A DNA stretch of 24,272 nucleotides from HGM05232 sp036661515 (GCA_036661515.1 JAVWYO010000028.1:1-24272), one strand, 5' to 3'; shown: positions 8,715 through 17,840, counted from the stretch's first letter. Translations and numbers: made by a program. The notes: a model not told the origin generated them from the sequence alone.

Positions 8715-9620
8715 ATGATGAAAAAAGTAATATTAATTATTGGTATGGCATTTATTTGTGCCATACCAACATTTGCAGCAGGGCTTAAAATAGAAAGCCG
8801 ATATACTATAAAACTTGATAATAATACTAAGGCTTTTCACCCAGTAATAAGTAGTGATGGGCTTAAACTCCTATTTTCTACCGAAAGTTACATGGGGCTA
8901 AATCTATTAGATTTAAAGAATAATTCTACGACAACGATTAGCGAAAGCATAGGCGCTGGTTTTGAGCCAATTTTCTCTAATGATGGAAAAAGTGTCTATT
9001 ACAAGTCAACAAGCGTGAATAATAGATTACGGTCGAGCAATGTTGAGCGATATGAAATTTCTACAGCAAAATCTAAAGAAATATTACCTCAAAGTAGAGA
9101 AAGTGTGCATTTAAGTGCACATAAATCGGGCGTAATAATTAAATCGGGCAAAAAAATGATGGGTGTAAAAAAGGGTAACGTTACAATTGCTTACACCGAT
9201 TATAATCGCATTATTATAAACAATGGAGGAGTCGAAAAATCACTAAATCCTATTGCTGATGCGCATAGCTATATGTGGGTTTCGGTGTCTCCCGATGGCA
9301 ATAAATTGCTATTTGTAGAGCCTTTTAAAGGCATTTTTGTATGTGATATCAATGGCGAAAATCTTCATGGATATGGTAAAGGTAGTGCGCCAATATGGTA
9401 TGGTAATAACTTTATTATAGCCACAAAAAGTACCGATGACGGTTATATAGTGCTTTCATCACAATTATATGCAATTAATCTTAACACATCTTCGGCACTG
9501 GCTATTACTTCTTCTGATGAGATTGTTGATGATCACACTGCTTCATTTGATGCTGGTAAAGTTGTTTATTCAACTATTCAAGGCGAATTAAAGGTTCTCA
9601 AAGTAAATGTTGAAGAATAA
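8715..9620 (+). CDS. Exported TolB-like beta-propeller protein, copy 2
   Basis: This 301-residue paralogue of the protein at 5389-6282 sits at the same place in a duplicated module. It has a signal peptide (MMKKVILIIGMAFICAIP, cleaved near TFAA-G); the ATG at 8718 is an equally good start. Blades match copy 1 position by position: FHPVISSDGLKLLFST, FEPIFSNDGKSVYY, WVSVSPDGNKLLFV and the final DHTASFDAGKVVYSTIQG. Shared inter-blade words include PIWYGN/PVWYGN followed by a TDDG stretch. There is no T9SS domain and no catalytic motif. Conservation of the pairing with an amidase argues for a functional partnership, not shown by sequence alone. The gap to the next gene is 7 bases if that gene starts at 9628. 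Confidence 0.75.
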   Translation: MMKKVILIIGMAFICAIPTFAAGLKIESRYTIKLDNNTKAFHPVISSDGLKLLFSTESYMGLNLLDLKNNSTTTISESIGAGFEPIFSNDGKSVYYKSTSVNNRLRSSNVERYEISTAKSKEILPQSRESVHLSAHKSGVIIKSGKKMMGVKKGNVTIAYTDYNRIIINNGGVEKSLNPIADAHSYMWVSVSPDGNKLLFVEPFKGIFVCDINGENLHGYGKGSAPIWYGNNFIIATKSTDDGYIVLSSQLYAINLNTSSALAITSSDEIVDDHTASFDAGKVVYSTIQGELKVLKVNVEE

Positions 9621-9627
9621 AAATGAT

Positions 9628-12042
9628 ATGAAAAAGATTATAATAATACTTATATCAGTCCTCTTCGTTAATGTAGCAGCTGAGGCTGTTAAGATGAAGG
9701 ATTTAAAAATATATATAAATCCAGGACATGGAGGACATGACTCCGACGACCGTCCTCAGACGATTTATCCATTTGCAAGTGGAGATCCCGAAGGTTATTG
9801 GGAGTCAAACAGTAATCTTGTTAAAGGATTGCTTATGTATAATATACTTGATTCGATAGGTGCAAAGCCTTATCTATCAAGGACGACAAACACTACTGCC
9901 GATGATCGTAATCTTAGTGGTATTGCCACAGAAGCAAATACTTTAAAAGCCGATTTGCTATTTTCAATACACTCAAATGCTGGTGAATCAGTCAATTATC
10001 CGCTAATGCTATATAGGGAGGAAGTAATAGGAACTCCCCGATATCCCGAAAGTATTGATTTAAGTAATCTATTATGGAAAAACTTGCATTCAAGCAAATT
10101 ATCGCTGTGGACGCGTGACAATCCATATGTTGCTGGCGACTTGACTTTCTATGAAGGTCAGTGGACTGGCGGATTGGGCGTGTTGCGTACTCTATATATT
10201 GTAGGTCTTCTTTCTGAGGGGGGAATGCATGAGCATCGCCCTGAAGCGCATCGCTTGATGAATCACGACTTCTGCTGGCTTGAAGCATGGCATTTTGTGC
10301 GAACTGTTATGGAGTATTTTAATACTGAAGATCGGTTTGTTACTGGTAATGTGGCTGGTGTAATATATGATGATCATAATATACGTGAAAGTGTGATGCC
10401 ATGGAAATCAACAGCCTATGGCCGTGATAAAAATGCACCTGTTAATGGCGCATATATTGAATTAAGAGATAATACAGGTAAAGTAATTCAGAAACGTACG
10501 ACTGATAATATGTATAACGGCTTATTTGTTTTCCGTAATGTAGCTCCTGGAAATTATAAGCTCGTTGTCACGCATAATGACTTCTACTCATCTTCAAAAG
10601 ATGTTACCGTAACAGCTAATGAAGTAACATATAATGACATTGCTATGTCATATAAGCGTGAATCGCCACTTGTAGTAGAATCCTATTCTCCAAGTGTAGC
10701 TCCAGATGAATTAGTAAGTTGTGTGATGCCTATTGTTATTAATTTTAACCACGATGTAGTCGAAGAATCTTTTAAGCAAGCATTTAAAATTGAGCCTGTT
10801 GTTGATGGCGAAATAACTTTTAGTAATTCTTTCCACACCGCAACATTTAAGCCTGTTGTAGCTTTTGACTCAAATGTAAAATATACTGTTACTTTATCTA
10901 AAGATGTCAAAACTCCCGATAAAGTATATACAACTCCAAATTTGGCAAGTGAATTAAGTTTCTCATTTAGTACACAAGGTCGTAATAGATTAGACTTAAT
11001 CCAATCGTTTCCCGAAGATGCTGGACAAATACATTATGAGGCATCAGCCCTTGAATTTAGATTTGACAAAAAACTATATGCTAAAAATATATATGACCAA
11101 ATAACGATTTATGATAAGGATAATAATATCATTCCTATAAATAAACGTTCGTCATCTTCTAATAAATTGACTAATGGTTATGGTAACGTAATAATAGTTC
11201 TTAATGGTAATCTCAATATTGGTCAACAATATAAAGTGGTGCTTGATGGAACTATAAAGGATGTTGATGGCATTCCGTTGACTGATACAAAAACTTTCAA
11301 TTTTAAAGCGGTAAACGAAGGCGAAACAAAAGAGGGCAAATTAATAGATGGCTTTGAAACGAAAGAATGTATCACTTACGATGCTCAAAATTCTTTAGGA
11401 ATTAAAACCGAGCCAGTAATATCTCTTAATAGTAGCAAATTATTATTTGACAAAGCATCTATAAGAATTTCTTATGATTTTATTAACCATAAAGACGGAG
11501 TTCTTGTAACTGATTATGTTGGTGGTATTAAAACTGTAACAAACGGGCAAGTTATTGGTATCCACGTTTATGGTGATTTGAATAATCATGAATTATATCT
11601 CGGTTTCACGGCTGGAACTGATACTAAGTATGAAAAAGTATGCAATCTCAATTTCTTGGGCTGGAAATACTTAGAATTTAAACTCACTACCCTTGAAAAT
11701 AATGTGAATTACTCATTTAGTAATGTGAAATTAATTCAATCCGACGCACTTTATGCACAAAAAGGAGGATTCCAATTAGACAATCTTATTGCAAGAGAGC
11801 CAAGTGGCGTTGAAAATAATATTGTCGAAGGTATCGAAATATATCCTAATCCTGCGTCAGATAAAGTAACTGTGAGTGGAATTAATAATATAAATTCGCT
11901 TGAGTTATTTAATATGCAAGGTGGTCTTGTGAAAGTAAATTATGGCAATGAAATGTCGGTTACCGATTTCACCGCTGGAGTATATATGTTACGTATTAAT
12001 ACTTCAAGCCAAAGTTTTGTAAAACGAATTATTATTAAATAA
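9628..12042 (+). CDS. T9SS-secreted N-acetylmuramoyl-L-alanine amidase (Amidase_3), copy 2
   Basis: This 804-residue paralogue of the first amidase has the same domain order: signal peptide, amidase, carboxypeptidase-regulatory-like, two Ig-like, galactose-binding-like and T9SS. I chose the ATG at 9628 because it gives a clean signal peptide (MKKIIIILISVLFVNVAAEA). An upstream ATG at 9607 would add seven polar residues and overlap the preceding gene. Active-site residues are intact: PGHGGHD (H34), WESNSN (E59), SIHSNA (H115) and LSEGGMHEH (E197). The catalytic domain resembles copy 1 closely (GDPEG-[FY]-WESNSNL, TNTTADD, W-H-F-V), while the Ig and C-terminal domains have drifted more. The T9SS domain begins near IYPNPAS and ends VKRIIIK. 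Retention of both intact copies suggests different substrates or partners. Confidence 0.88.
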   Translation: MKKIIIILISVLFVNVAAEAVKMKDLKIYINPGHGGHDSDDRPQTIYPFASGDPEGYWESNSNLVKGLLMYNILDSIGAKPYLSRTTNTTADDRNLSGIATEANTLKADLLFSIHSNAGESVNYPLMLYREEVIGTPRYPESIDLSNLLWKNLHSSKLSLWTRDNPYVAGDLTFYEGQWTGGLGVLRTLYIVGLLSEGGMHEHRPEAHRLMNHDFCWLEAWHFVRTVMEYFNTEDRFVTGNVAGVIYDDHNIRESVMPWKSTAYGRDKNAPVNGAYIELRDNTGKVIQKRTTDNMYNGLFVFRNVAPGNYKLVVTHNDFYSSSKDVTVTANEVTYNDIAMSYKRESPLVVESYSPSVAPDELVSCVMPIVINFNHDVVEESFKQAFKIEPVVDGEITFSNSFHTATFKPVVAFDSNVKYTVTLSKDVKTPDKVYTTPNLASELSFSFSTQGRNRLDLIQSFPEDAGQIHYEASALEFRFDKKLYAKNIYDQITIYDKDNNIIPINKRSSSSNKLTNGYGNVIIVLNGNLNIGQQYKVVLDGTIKDVDGIPLTDTKTFNFKAVNEGETKEGKLIDGFETKECITYDAQNSLGIKTEPVISLNSSKLLFDKASIRISYDFINHKDGVLVTDYVGGIKTVTNGQVIGIHVYGDLNNHELYLGFTAGTDTKYEKVCNLNFLGWKYLEFKLTTLENNVNYSFSNVKLIQSDALYAQKGGFQLDNLIAREPSGVENNIVEGIEIYPNPASDKVTVSGINNINSLELFNMQGGLVKVNYGNEMSVTDFTAGVYMLRINTSSQSFVKRIIIK

Positions 12043-12051
12043 ATGTTATGT

Positions 12052-12119
12052 AATAGCAATATTTGGATAGCTTTAATTCTATAATATTTTATCTAAATAT
12101 TGCTATTATTATGTTTTTT
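12052..12119 (+). terminator. Long hairpin ending the NAGPA/amidase operon
   Basis: An 18-base stem (12052-12069 with 12090-12107) pairs completely except for one G-U, around a 20-base AT-rich loop. GTTTTTTG follows at 12112-12119. It begins 10 bases after the amidase stop. The stem is AT-rich, so terminator strength is uncertain, but length and position favour an operon end and 3' RNA protection. Confidence 0.65.
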
Positions 12120-12194
12120 GACGTAAAATAGTACCATGAATATTAATTTTTAAAGATTTCACAGCGCTTATGGTGAAATAAATTATTATTTTGT

Positions 12195-12202
12195 TAATTT
12201 TG
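12195..12202 (+). promoter_or_regulatory. -7 promoter element for the kinase gene
   Basis: A TAATTTTG word fits TAnnTTTG, 41 bases before the ATG at 12244. No clear TTTG lies at the right distance upstream, so only the -7 half is supported. Confidence 0.45.
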
Positions 12203-12243
12203 CCGTTGGAACAAACATATAAAATAGGTTCTGGATATAAGAT

Positions 12244-13080
12244 ATGAATATAATAGCAGAAAGTAGCTCAACAAGAACAGAATGGACTTTGGTAGATGGC
12301 GATTCTATTATTGAACACGCATTTACAGAGGGACTAAATCCTTATTTTCAAACACGTAGAGAAATAAGTCATAGTATTCGCTTAGAATTGCCTGAAGCGT
12401 TCTTTAAGCGTAGATGGGAGCATGTGTATTTTTATGGGGCTGGTTGCTCTAATGCCGAAAAAAAGAAAATTGTTGAGGCATCTCTCATTGCCCAATTCAA
12501 AACTCCTGTGACGGTTGAAAGCGATTTGCTCGGCGCTGCACGTGGATTGCTTATTAATGAGCCAGGACTTGCATGTATTCTGGGCACTGGTTCTAATTCA
12601 TGTTTATATGATGGAAACGCTGTTGTGAAAAATGTTCGTTCGCTTGGATTTATTTTAGGCGATGAGGGTAGTGGAGCATATCTTGGAAAAACGTTTGTGA
12701 GCGATTGCCTAAAAGAAATTGCGCCAAAAGAACTTTGTGATGAGTTTTTTGAGAAATTTAGAATTACTCTTGATGAAGTTATGGATGCCGTTTATACTAA
12801 TGCGTTTCCAAATCGTTCTCTTAGTACTTTTTCATTTTTCCTTTCCGAACATCTCGATAATGAGTATGTGTTTAAGTTGGTACATGATTGTATTATGACA
12901 TTTTTCACTCGTAATATTGCACAATATAATTATAAGGAATATCCATTATGCTTTGTTGGTTCAACAGCTTGTCTTTATTCTGATATTCTTAAAAATATTG
13001 CTAATGAATTTGGTGTAGAAATTAAGAAAATCGTTCGTTGTTCAATGCCTGGTTTAGTGCAATTTCACGCAGGCGTATAA
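12244..13080 (+). CDS. BadF/BadG-type N-acetylglucosamine (or N-acetylmuramic acid) kinase
   Basis: This 278-residue cytoplasmic protein of the ASKHA superfamily is the usual length for bacterial NAGK/MurK-like kinases. The N-terminal phosphate-1 motif reads AESSSTRTEW. Glu replaces the common Asp, as also happens in animal GlcNAc kinases, so it is probably active. The phosphate-2 motif ILGTGSNS lies at about 113-120, and GDEGSGAYLG at about 138-147 is the hallmark of this family. It should phosphorylate GlcNAc and/or MurNAc at O6 with ATP, feeding amino-sugar recycling. Relatives in Clostridium and Tannerella act on both sugars, and the sequence alone cannot separate the two. It is a monocistronic unit with its own promoter element and terminator, placed between the secreted-amidase operon and the NamZ/AmpG-like operon, which supports a salvage role. 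Confidence 0.8.
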   Translation: MNIIAESSSTRTEWTLVDGDSIIEHAFTEGLNPYFQTRREISHSIRLELPEAFFKRRWEHVYFYGAGCSNAEKKKIVEASLIAQFKTPVTVESDLLGAARGLLINEPGLACILGTGSNSCLYDGNAVVKNVRSLGFILGDEGSGAYLGKTFVSDCLKEIAPKELCDEFFEKFRITLDEVMDAVYTNAFPNRSLSTFSFFLSEHLDNEYVFKLVHDCIMTFFTRNIAQYNYKEYPLCFVGSTACLYSDILKNIANEFGVEIKKIVRCSMPGLVQFHAGV

Positions 13081-13098
13081 CTTATTAAAAAATATTAA

Positions 13099-13140
13099 AT
13101 TAATAGCTTTACCAATTTTTTGGTAAAGCTATTAATCTTT
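13099..13140 (+). terminator. Perfect hairpin terminator after the kinase gene
   Basis: A 17-base perfect stem (13099-13115 with 13120-13136) closes on a TTTT loop, followed by CTTT. It starts 18 bases after the kinase stop codon. The trailing T run is short, but stem quality and position make a terminator likely. Confidence 0.75.
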
Positions 13141-13192
13141 AAATATGTCCTTAAAATATAAAATATATTTATTTGGCGAAATACGCTTATTA

Positions 13193-13228
13193 TTTGTTTC
13201 TTATTGTAAAATGTTTATATTAACTTTG
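13193..13228 (+). promoter_or_regulatory. Promoter of the amidase-like/NamZ operon
   Basis: TAACTTTG at 13221-13228 is a perfect TAnnTTTG element. A TTTG at 13193-13196 lies 24 bases upstream, longer than the usual spacing of about 20. This predicts a leader of about 75 bases before the ATG at 13310. Confidence 0.5.
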
Positions 13229-13309
13229 TCGTAATATGAAGTGTCATTAATAATATTAGAAGAGTCTTAAATCAGTTACAATTAGTGCAATAAATATAAT
13301 TATTAAATA

Positions 13310-16300
13310 ATGAAGTGCCTAAAAGAAATCCTTATTACTACCTTGATTGTGTCGGGGCTATGTGTTATTGGTAATTTTCCAATTAATGCACAAAATACAG
13401 CTACAATTAAAAATGATTTGCAAAGCGTAGTGACATCTACTGTGCCACCTCACATGGGTATTGGGAAGATTAAAGTTAAGGACTTAAAAATTAATAAGAA
13501 AAGCCGTGTAATCAGTATTAACTTAAATGAAAATTACTCATATACTCCAATTAATGCGACTACTATTGCAACGCTGAAAGACAAAATAAAAGATGCTCTT
13601 GGAAGTGAATATTCTAAATATTCGATAAACGTATTAATTGAAGATCGAGATATTAACGATTTTATTTCATTGGATAAGGTTGCGCGTCAACAAAAGAAAG
13701 ATGAATTTATTACACCTCTTGACCCATCAGCACGTTATTCAAAAGGACTTGATGGGAATATAATAGCTATGTGGCAAAGTCATGGTTGGTATTTTGAACC
13801 AAAACTCAATCGCTGGGAATGGCAGCGCGCTCGTATATTTCAAACGGTTGAAGACCTTTACACACAAAGCTATGTGATGCCATTCTTAATGCCAATGCTT
13901 GAAAATGCTGGGGCTTATGTTATAAGTCCTCGTGAACGCGATGTGAATATTCATGAAGTAATTGTAGATAATGATGCTACATTAGCTCAAGCTGGATATA
14001 TTGAACTGAATGGTAACCGCAAATGGGGAAAAGGCAATGAAGGATTTGCATATAAACATAGTGAATATCATAACAATCAAAATCCATTTCAAGAAGGAAC
14101 ATATCGTGAAGTAAAAACGACTGATAATATTAAGAAAATATCAACGGCTCAATGGAATGCTAATATTCCTGTAGCTGGCGAATATGCCGTATATATATCA
14201 TATAAAACTCTTTCAAAAAGTGCTACTGATGCCGTATATACGATAAATTATGCTGGTGGTAGCAAGCAATTTAAAGTAAATCAGAAAATGGGTGGTGGTA
14301 CATGGATATATCTTGGACACTTCCAATTAGATAAAGGTGCGAGCAAATTACCTGTTGTTGAGCTTTCAAATTATTCTAATGACAATAATTCAATTATCAC
14401 TGCCGATGCTGTAAAAATTGGTGGCGGATATGGTAATATTGCACGTATAGTGAAATCTCTTTCACCAAATGTAAAAAGCTCAGAAAAGAATAACGACAAT
14501 CAGAAAATAAACACTCCTGCTATCAATTATCAGTATCAACTTAGTAATTATCCACGTTTCACTGAGGGCGCACGCTATTGGTTGCAATGGGCTGGAGTTC
14601 CCGATTCTATTTATTCACCGTCAGAAAACGTTAATGACTATACCGATGACTACAAATGTCGTGGTACATGGGTGAATTATCTTGCTGGTGGCTCTAAAGT
14701 TCTTCCTAAGCATAAAGGCCTTAATATTCCTGTCGACTTATCTTTTGCCTTTCACACCGATGCTGGAACTACAAGAAATGATTCTATTATTGGAACACTT
14801 GGAATATATTACTCAAACAATAACGGAAAATATGCCGACGGTACACCTCGTATTCAGTCGCGCAAGCTCACCGACCTTATTATGACCAATATCGTTAGCG
14901 ACGTGAGAAAGCAATATGAGCCAAATTGGATGCGACGTGGAATGTGGGACAAGTCATACTATGAAGCACGTGTGCCAGAAGTGCCATCTATGCTTCTTGA
15001 GCTACTTTCTCACCAGAATTTTGCTGATATGAAATATGGACTTGATCCTAAATTCCGCTTTTCAGTGAGCCGTGCAATTTATAAAGGTATGTTGCAATTC
15101 CTCGCTGAGCGCGATGGACGCGACTACGTTGTGCAACCACTTCCCGTAAAAGACTTTTCTATTACAAATATGAGTGGCAATCGATATGCGCTAAAGTGGA
15201 ATGCAACTATCGATACACTTTGCGATAATGCAAATCCAACGAAGTACATAATTTATGAGCGTATAAACGACAAGCAATTTAAAGAGCTTGATGCAACATC
15301 AATCACTCAATATAATGTATTGATAAAAGATAATGACATTCATAGTTATCGTATAGTAGCAGTGAATGATGGAGGTAGGAGTTTCCCATCAGAGATTCTC
15401 GCTCTCGGCATAGCACCAAATTCGCGAGGTGAAGTGCTCGTTGTAAATGGATTTACTCGCATTTCTGGTCCCGACTGGTTTGAAGCTGGAGATATTGCAG
15501 GATTTTATGATGCACGTGACCATGGAGTGCCTTATGAAAAAGATATTAATTTCATCGGCTCGCAATTTGAATATCGCCGTACAATTCCTTGGATGGACGA
15601 CGATGCAGCTGGTTTTGGTGCAAGTCGTGCAAATTATGAAACTAAAGTCATTGCAGGCAACACATTTGATTATCCATATATTCATGGAGAAGCAATCAAG
15701 AAAGCAGGATTTTCATTTATCTCTACTGGCATTGATGCAATAACAAATGGCGATATAGACATGAGTAGCTTTAAGACAGCCGACTTAATATTAGGAAAGC
15801 AAAAAGAAACGATGAATGGACGTGGAGCATATGCTAATCAGTTTAAAGCATTTCCACAAAAGCTACAACAACAGATTGCAAAATTTTGTAACAATGGAGG
15901 AAGTATCTTTGTCTCAGGAGCGTTTGTTGCAACCGATATTTGGGATAAGAAAAATGTAAATAAAGAGGATATTAAATTTGCCGAAGATGTTCTTGGCTAT
16001 AAATGGAGAGTAGGGCAAGCATCAGTCACTGGTGAAGCATATAGCGTGCCTACAATCTTCCCCGAATTTAATAAAGGCGAATATTCTTTTTCAAATGAAT
16101 TAAATGAAGATATGTATGTAGTAGAATCACCCGATTCTCTTTATCCAGCCGATAGCAAGACGGGTTCTACATTTATGAGATATACCGAGAATAACCTCGT
16201 TGCGGGAATTGTTGTGACAAATAATAATTATAAAACTTGTATTATAGGATTCCCTTTTGAAACAATCAAAACGTCAGATTCGCGTAGCAAGTTGATGTCA

Positions 16301-16333
16301 CAAATTTTAAATTTCTTCGATAATAAAAAATAA
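13310..16333 (+). CDS. Exported amidase-like protein with inserted golvesin-like domain and C-terminal Rossmann-like domain
   Basis: This 1007-residue protein has a signal peptide (about 1-28, ending INAQ) and an N-terminal GerMN-like alpha/beta region (about 50-120). The Amidase_3-like fold has candidate zinc and catalytic residues H158 (QSHGW), E181 (TVEDLY), H482 (FHTDAG) and E564 (SMLLELLSH). It is split by a golvesin-like beta domain at about 225-372. A fibronectin III-like domain follows (about 612-702), then a C-terminal domain of about 300 residues with alternating alpha/beta pattern (VLVVNGFTRI, GGSIFVSGAF). Some databases label such proteins xanthan lyase, but no lyase motif is visible. 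The amidase motifs are looser than in the two T9SS amidases (SHG for GHG), so activity is likely but not certain. It has no T9SS domain and is probably periplasmic. It leads the operon reaching the AmpG-like and NamZ genes. Confidence 0.75.
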   Translation: MKCLKEILITTLIVSGLCVIGNFPINAQNTATIKNDLQSVVTSTVPPHMGIGKIKVKDLKINKKSRVISINLNENYSYTPINATTIATLKDKIKDALGSEYSKYSINVLIEDRDINDFISLDKVARQQKKDEFITPLDPSARYSKGLDGNIIAMWQSHGWYFEPKLNRWEWQRARIFQTVEDLYTQSYVMPFLMPMLENAGAYVISPRERDVNIHEVIVDNDATLAQAGYIELNGNRKWGKGNEGFAYKHSEYHNNQNPFQEGTYREVKTTDNIKKISTAQWNANIPVAGEYAVYISYKTLSKSATDAVYTINYAGGSKQFKVNQKMGGGTWIYLGHFQLDKGASKLPVVELSNYSNDNNSIITADAVKIGGGYGNIARIVKSLSPNVKSSEKNNDNQKINTPAINYQYQLSNYPRFTEGARYWLQWAGVPDSIYSPSENVNDYTDDYKCRGTWVNYLAGGSKVLPKHKGLNIPVDLSFAFHTDAGTTRNDSIIGTLGIYYSNNNGKYADGTPRIQSRKLTDLIMTNIVSDVRKQYEPNWMRRGMWDKSYYEARVPEVPSMLLELLSHQNFADMKYGLDPKFRFSVSRAIYKGMLQFLAERDGRDYVVQPLPVKDFSITNMSGNRYALKWNATIDTLCDNANPTKYIIYERINDKQFKELDATSITQYNVLIKDNDIHSYRIVAVNDGGRSFPSEILALGIAPNSRGEVLVVNGFTRISGPDWFEAGDIAGFYDARDHGVPYEKDINFIGSQFEYRRTIPWMDDDAAGFGASRANYETKVIAGNTFDYPYIHGEAIKKAGFSFISTGIDAITNGDIDMSSFKTADLILGKQKETMNGRGAYANQFKAFPQKLQQQIAKFCNNGGSIFVSGAFVATDIWDKKNVNKEDIKFAEDVLGYKWRVGQASVTGEAYSVPTIFPEFNKGEYSFSNELNEDMYVVESPDSLYPADSKTGSTFMRYTENNLVAGIVVTNNNYKTCIIGFPFETIKTSDSRSKLMSQILNFFDNKK

Positions 16334-16361
16334 AATTATAATAACAAAAACTCAAAATTTC

Positions 16362-17819
16362 ATGAAAAAGACCGTAAACTGCTTTATTCCCTTCGCAAGC
16401 GAAGATCAAGCAAAAGCTACCGTAGCAGGACTTAAAGAGAGCGCATTTGTAGGCAAAATATTTCTTTTGAAATGTGCCGATGCTAAAGGTTCTATTGAAG
16501 GTTGTGAGGAAATAGCTATAAAGTCGCTTAATTGTAGCGACACCATGAAAAAAATTGCTGCTAAGTCCGATAGCGATTACGTATTGATTTATACAAAATA
16601 TAATACACTTCAACTTGGCATGTTCGCCCTTGAAAGAATGGTGAAAATCGCCGACGATTCAAAGGCAGGTATGATATATGCCGACCATTATCAAGTGTTA
16701 GGAGATGTAAGAACTAATGCCCCTGTTATTGATTATCAATGTGGTAGTCTACGTGATGATTTCGATTTCGGGTCGGTTATTATGTTTAATTCTTCAATTT
16801 TGAAGAATGCTGTTTCTAAGATTGCTAAAGAATATGACTTTGCAGGACTTTATGATATTCGTCTTAAAGTTTCTCAAGAAGCTGAATTAGTTCACATCAA
16901 TGAATATCTTTATAGCGATGTAGAGCTTGATACGCGCAAGAGCGGTGAAAAGATTTTTGATTATGTTGACCCTAAAAATCGTGGACTTCAAATCGAAATG
17001 GAAGAGGCTTGCACATGTCATCTAAAGGCTGTTGGCGCATATCTAAAGCCTGAATTTACGAAAATTGAATTTGACAAAGGTAATTTTGAATTTGAAGCAT
17101 CAGTAATTATTCCTGTTAGAAATCGTATCCGAACAATTCGCGATGCTATTAAATCGGTTCTTACACAAAAGACTAATTTCAAGTTCAATATTATTATAAT
17201 TGACAATGGGTCTACCGACGGAACCACTGAAGCTATTGAAGAATTTACTGGAGATAATCGTGTAATACACATCATTCCTCAACGTAACGATCTTGGTATC
17301 GGTGGGTGTTGGAATATGGGCGTAAATCACCCTAAGTGTGGTAAGTTTGCTATCCAACTCGATAGTGATGACGTTTATAGCAGCGATAACACGCTTACTA
17401 CTATGGTAAAAGCATTTTATGACCAAAACTGTGCAATGGTTGTAGGTACTTACATGATGACCGACTTTAATATGAATATGATTGCTCCAGGCATCATCGA
17501 TCACAAAGAATGGTCGCCTGAGAATGGTCGTAACAATGCTCTTCGTATCAATGGACTTGGTGCACCACGTGCATTTTACACCCCAGTTCTTCGTGAAGTA
17601 AAAGTTCCTAACACCAGTTATGGTGAAGATTATGCACTTGGGCTCAATTTCTCACGTGAATATCAGATAGGCCGTGTTTATGATGTAGTGTATAATTGCC
17701 GTCGTTGGGATGATAATTCCGATGCCTCGCTCGATATTGTGAAGATGAACGCCCACAACCTTTATAAAGATCGTATCCGTTCATGGGAACTCTTAGCACG
17801 CATTGCGAAAAATAAATAA
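16362..17819 (+). CDS. Two-domain family 2 glycosyltransferase
   Basis: This 485-residue protein without signal peptide is presumably cytoplasmic. The C-terminal GT-A domain (about 244-400) is classical: SVIIPVRNR, then IIIDNGSTDGT, then QLDSDD with the metal-binding D334-x-D336. A later GEDYALGL and RRWDDNSD segment supplies the acceptor/catalytic side. The N-terminal 235 residues look like a second, degenerate GT-A fold (VNCFIPFASEDQA at the start, MIYADHYQV where a DxD would stand). It is 28 bases after the amidase-like gene and 21 before the DUF4922 gene, so co-transcription is likely. The donor and acceptor are not deducible. Its presence in a breakdown locus is odd and may mean that salvaged amino sugar is reused for a glycoconjugate. 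The family call is firm; the role is open. Confidence 0.85.
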   Translation: MKKTVNCFIPFASEDQAKATVAGLKESAFVGKIFLLKCADAKGSIEGCEEIAIKSLNCSDTMKKIAAKSDSDYVLIYTKYNTLQLGMFALERMVKIADDSKAGMIYADHYQVLGDVRTNAPVIDYQCGSLRDDFDFGSVIMFNSSILKNAVSKIAKEYDFAGLYDIRLKVSQEAELVHINEYLYSDVELDTRKSGEKIFDYVDPKNRGLQIEMEEACTCHLKAVGAYLKPEFTKIEFDKGNFEFEASVIIPVRNRIRTIRDAIKSVLTQKTNFKFNIIIIDNGSTDGTTEAIEEFTGDNRVIHIIPQRNDLGIGGCWNMGVNHPKCGKFAIQLDSDDVYSSDNTLTTMVKAFYDQNCAMVVGTYMMTDFNMNMIAPGIIDHKEWSPENGRNNALRINGLGAPRAFYTPVLREVKVPNTSYGEDYALGLNFSREYQIGRVYDVVYNCRRWDDNSDASLDIVKMNAHNLYKDRIRSWELLARIAKNK

Positions 17820-17840
17820 TATAATAAGGACTCTAAGATA

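Noticed and set aside
9607..9627. Upstream ATG at 9607 as the start of the second amidase
   Set aside because: It adds seven polar residues before a good signal peptide and overlaps the preceding gene; the ATG at 9628 fits better.
13310..16333. Xanthan lyase function for the 1007-residue protein
   Set aside because: The label comes from loose database naming; the visible motifs are amidase-like and golvesin-like, not polysaccharide lyase.
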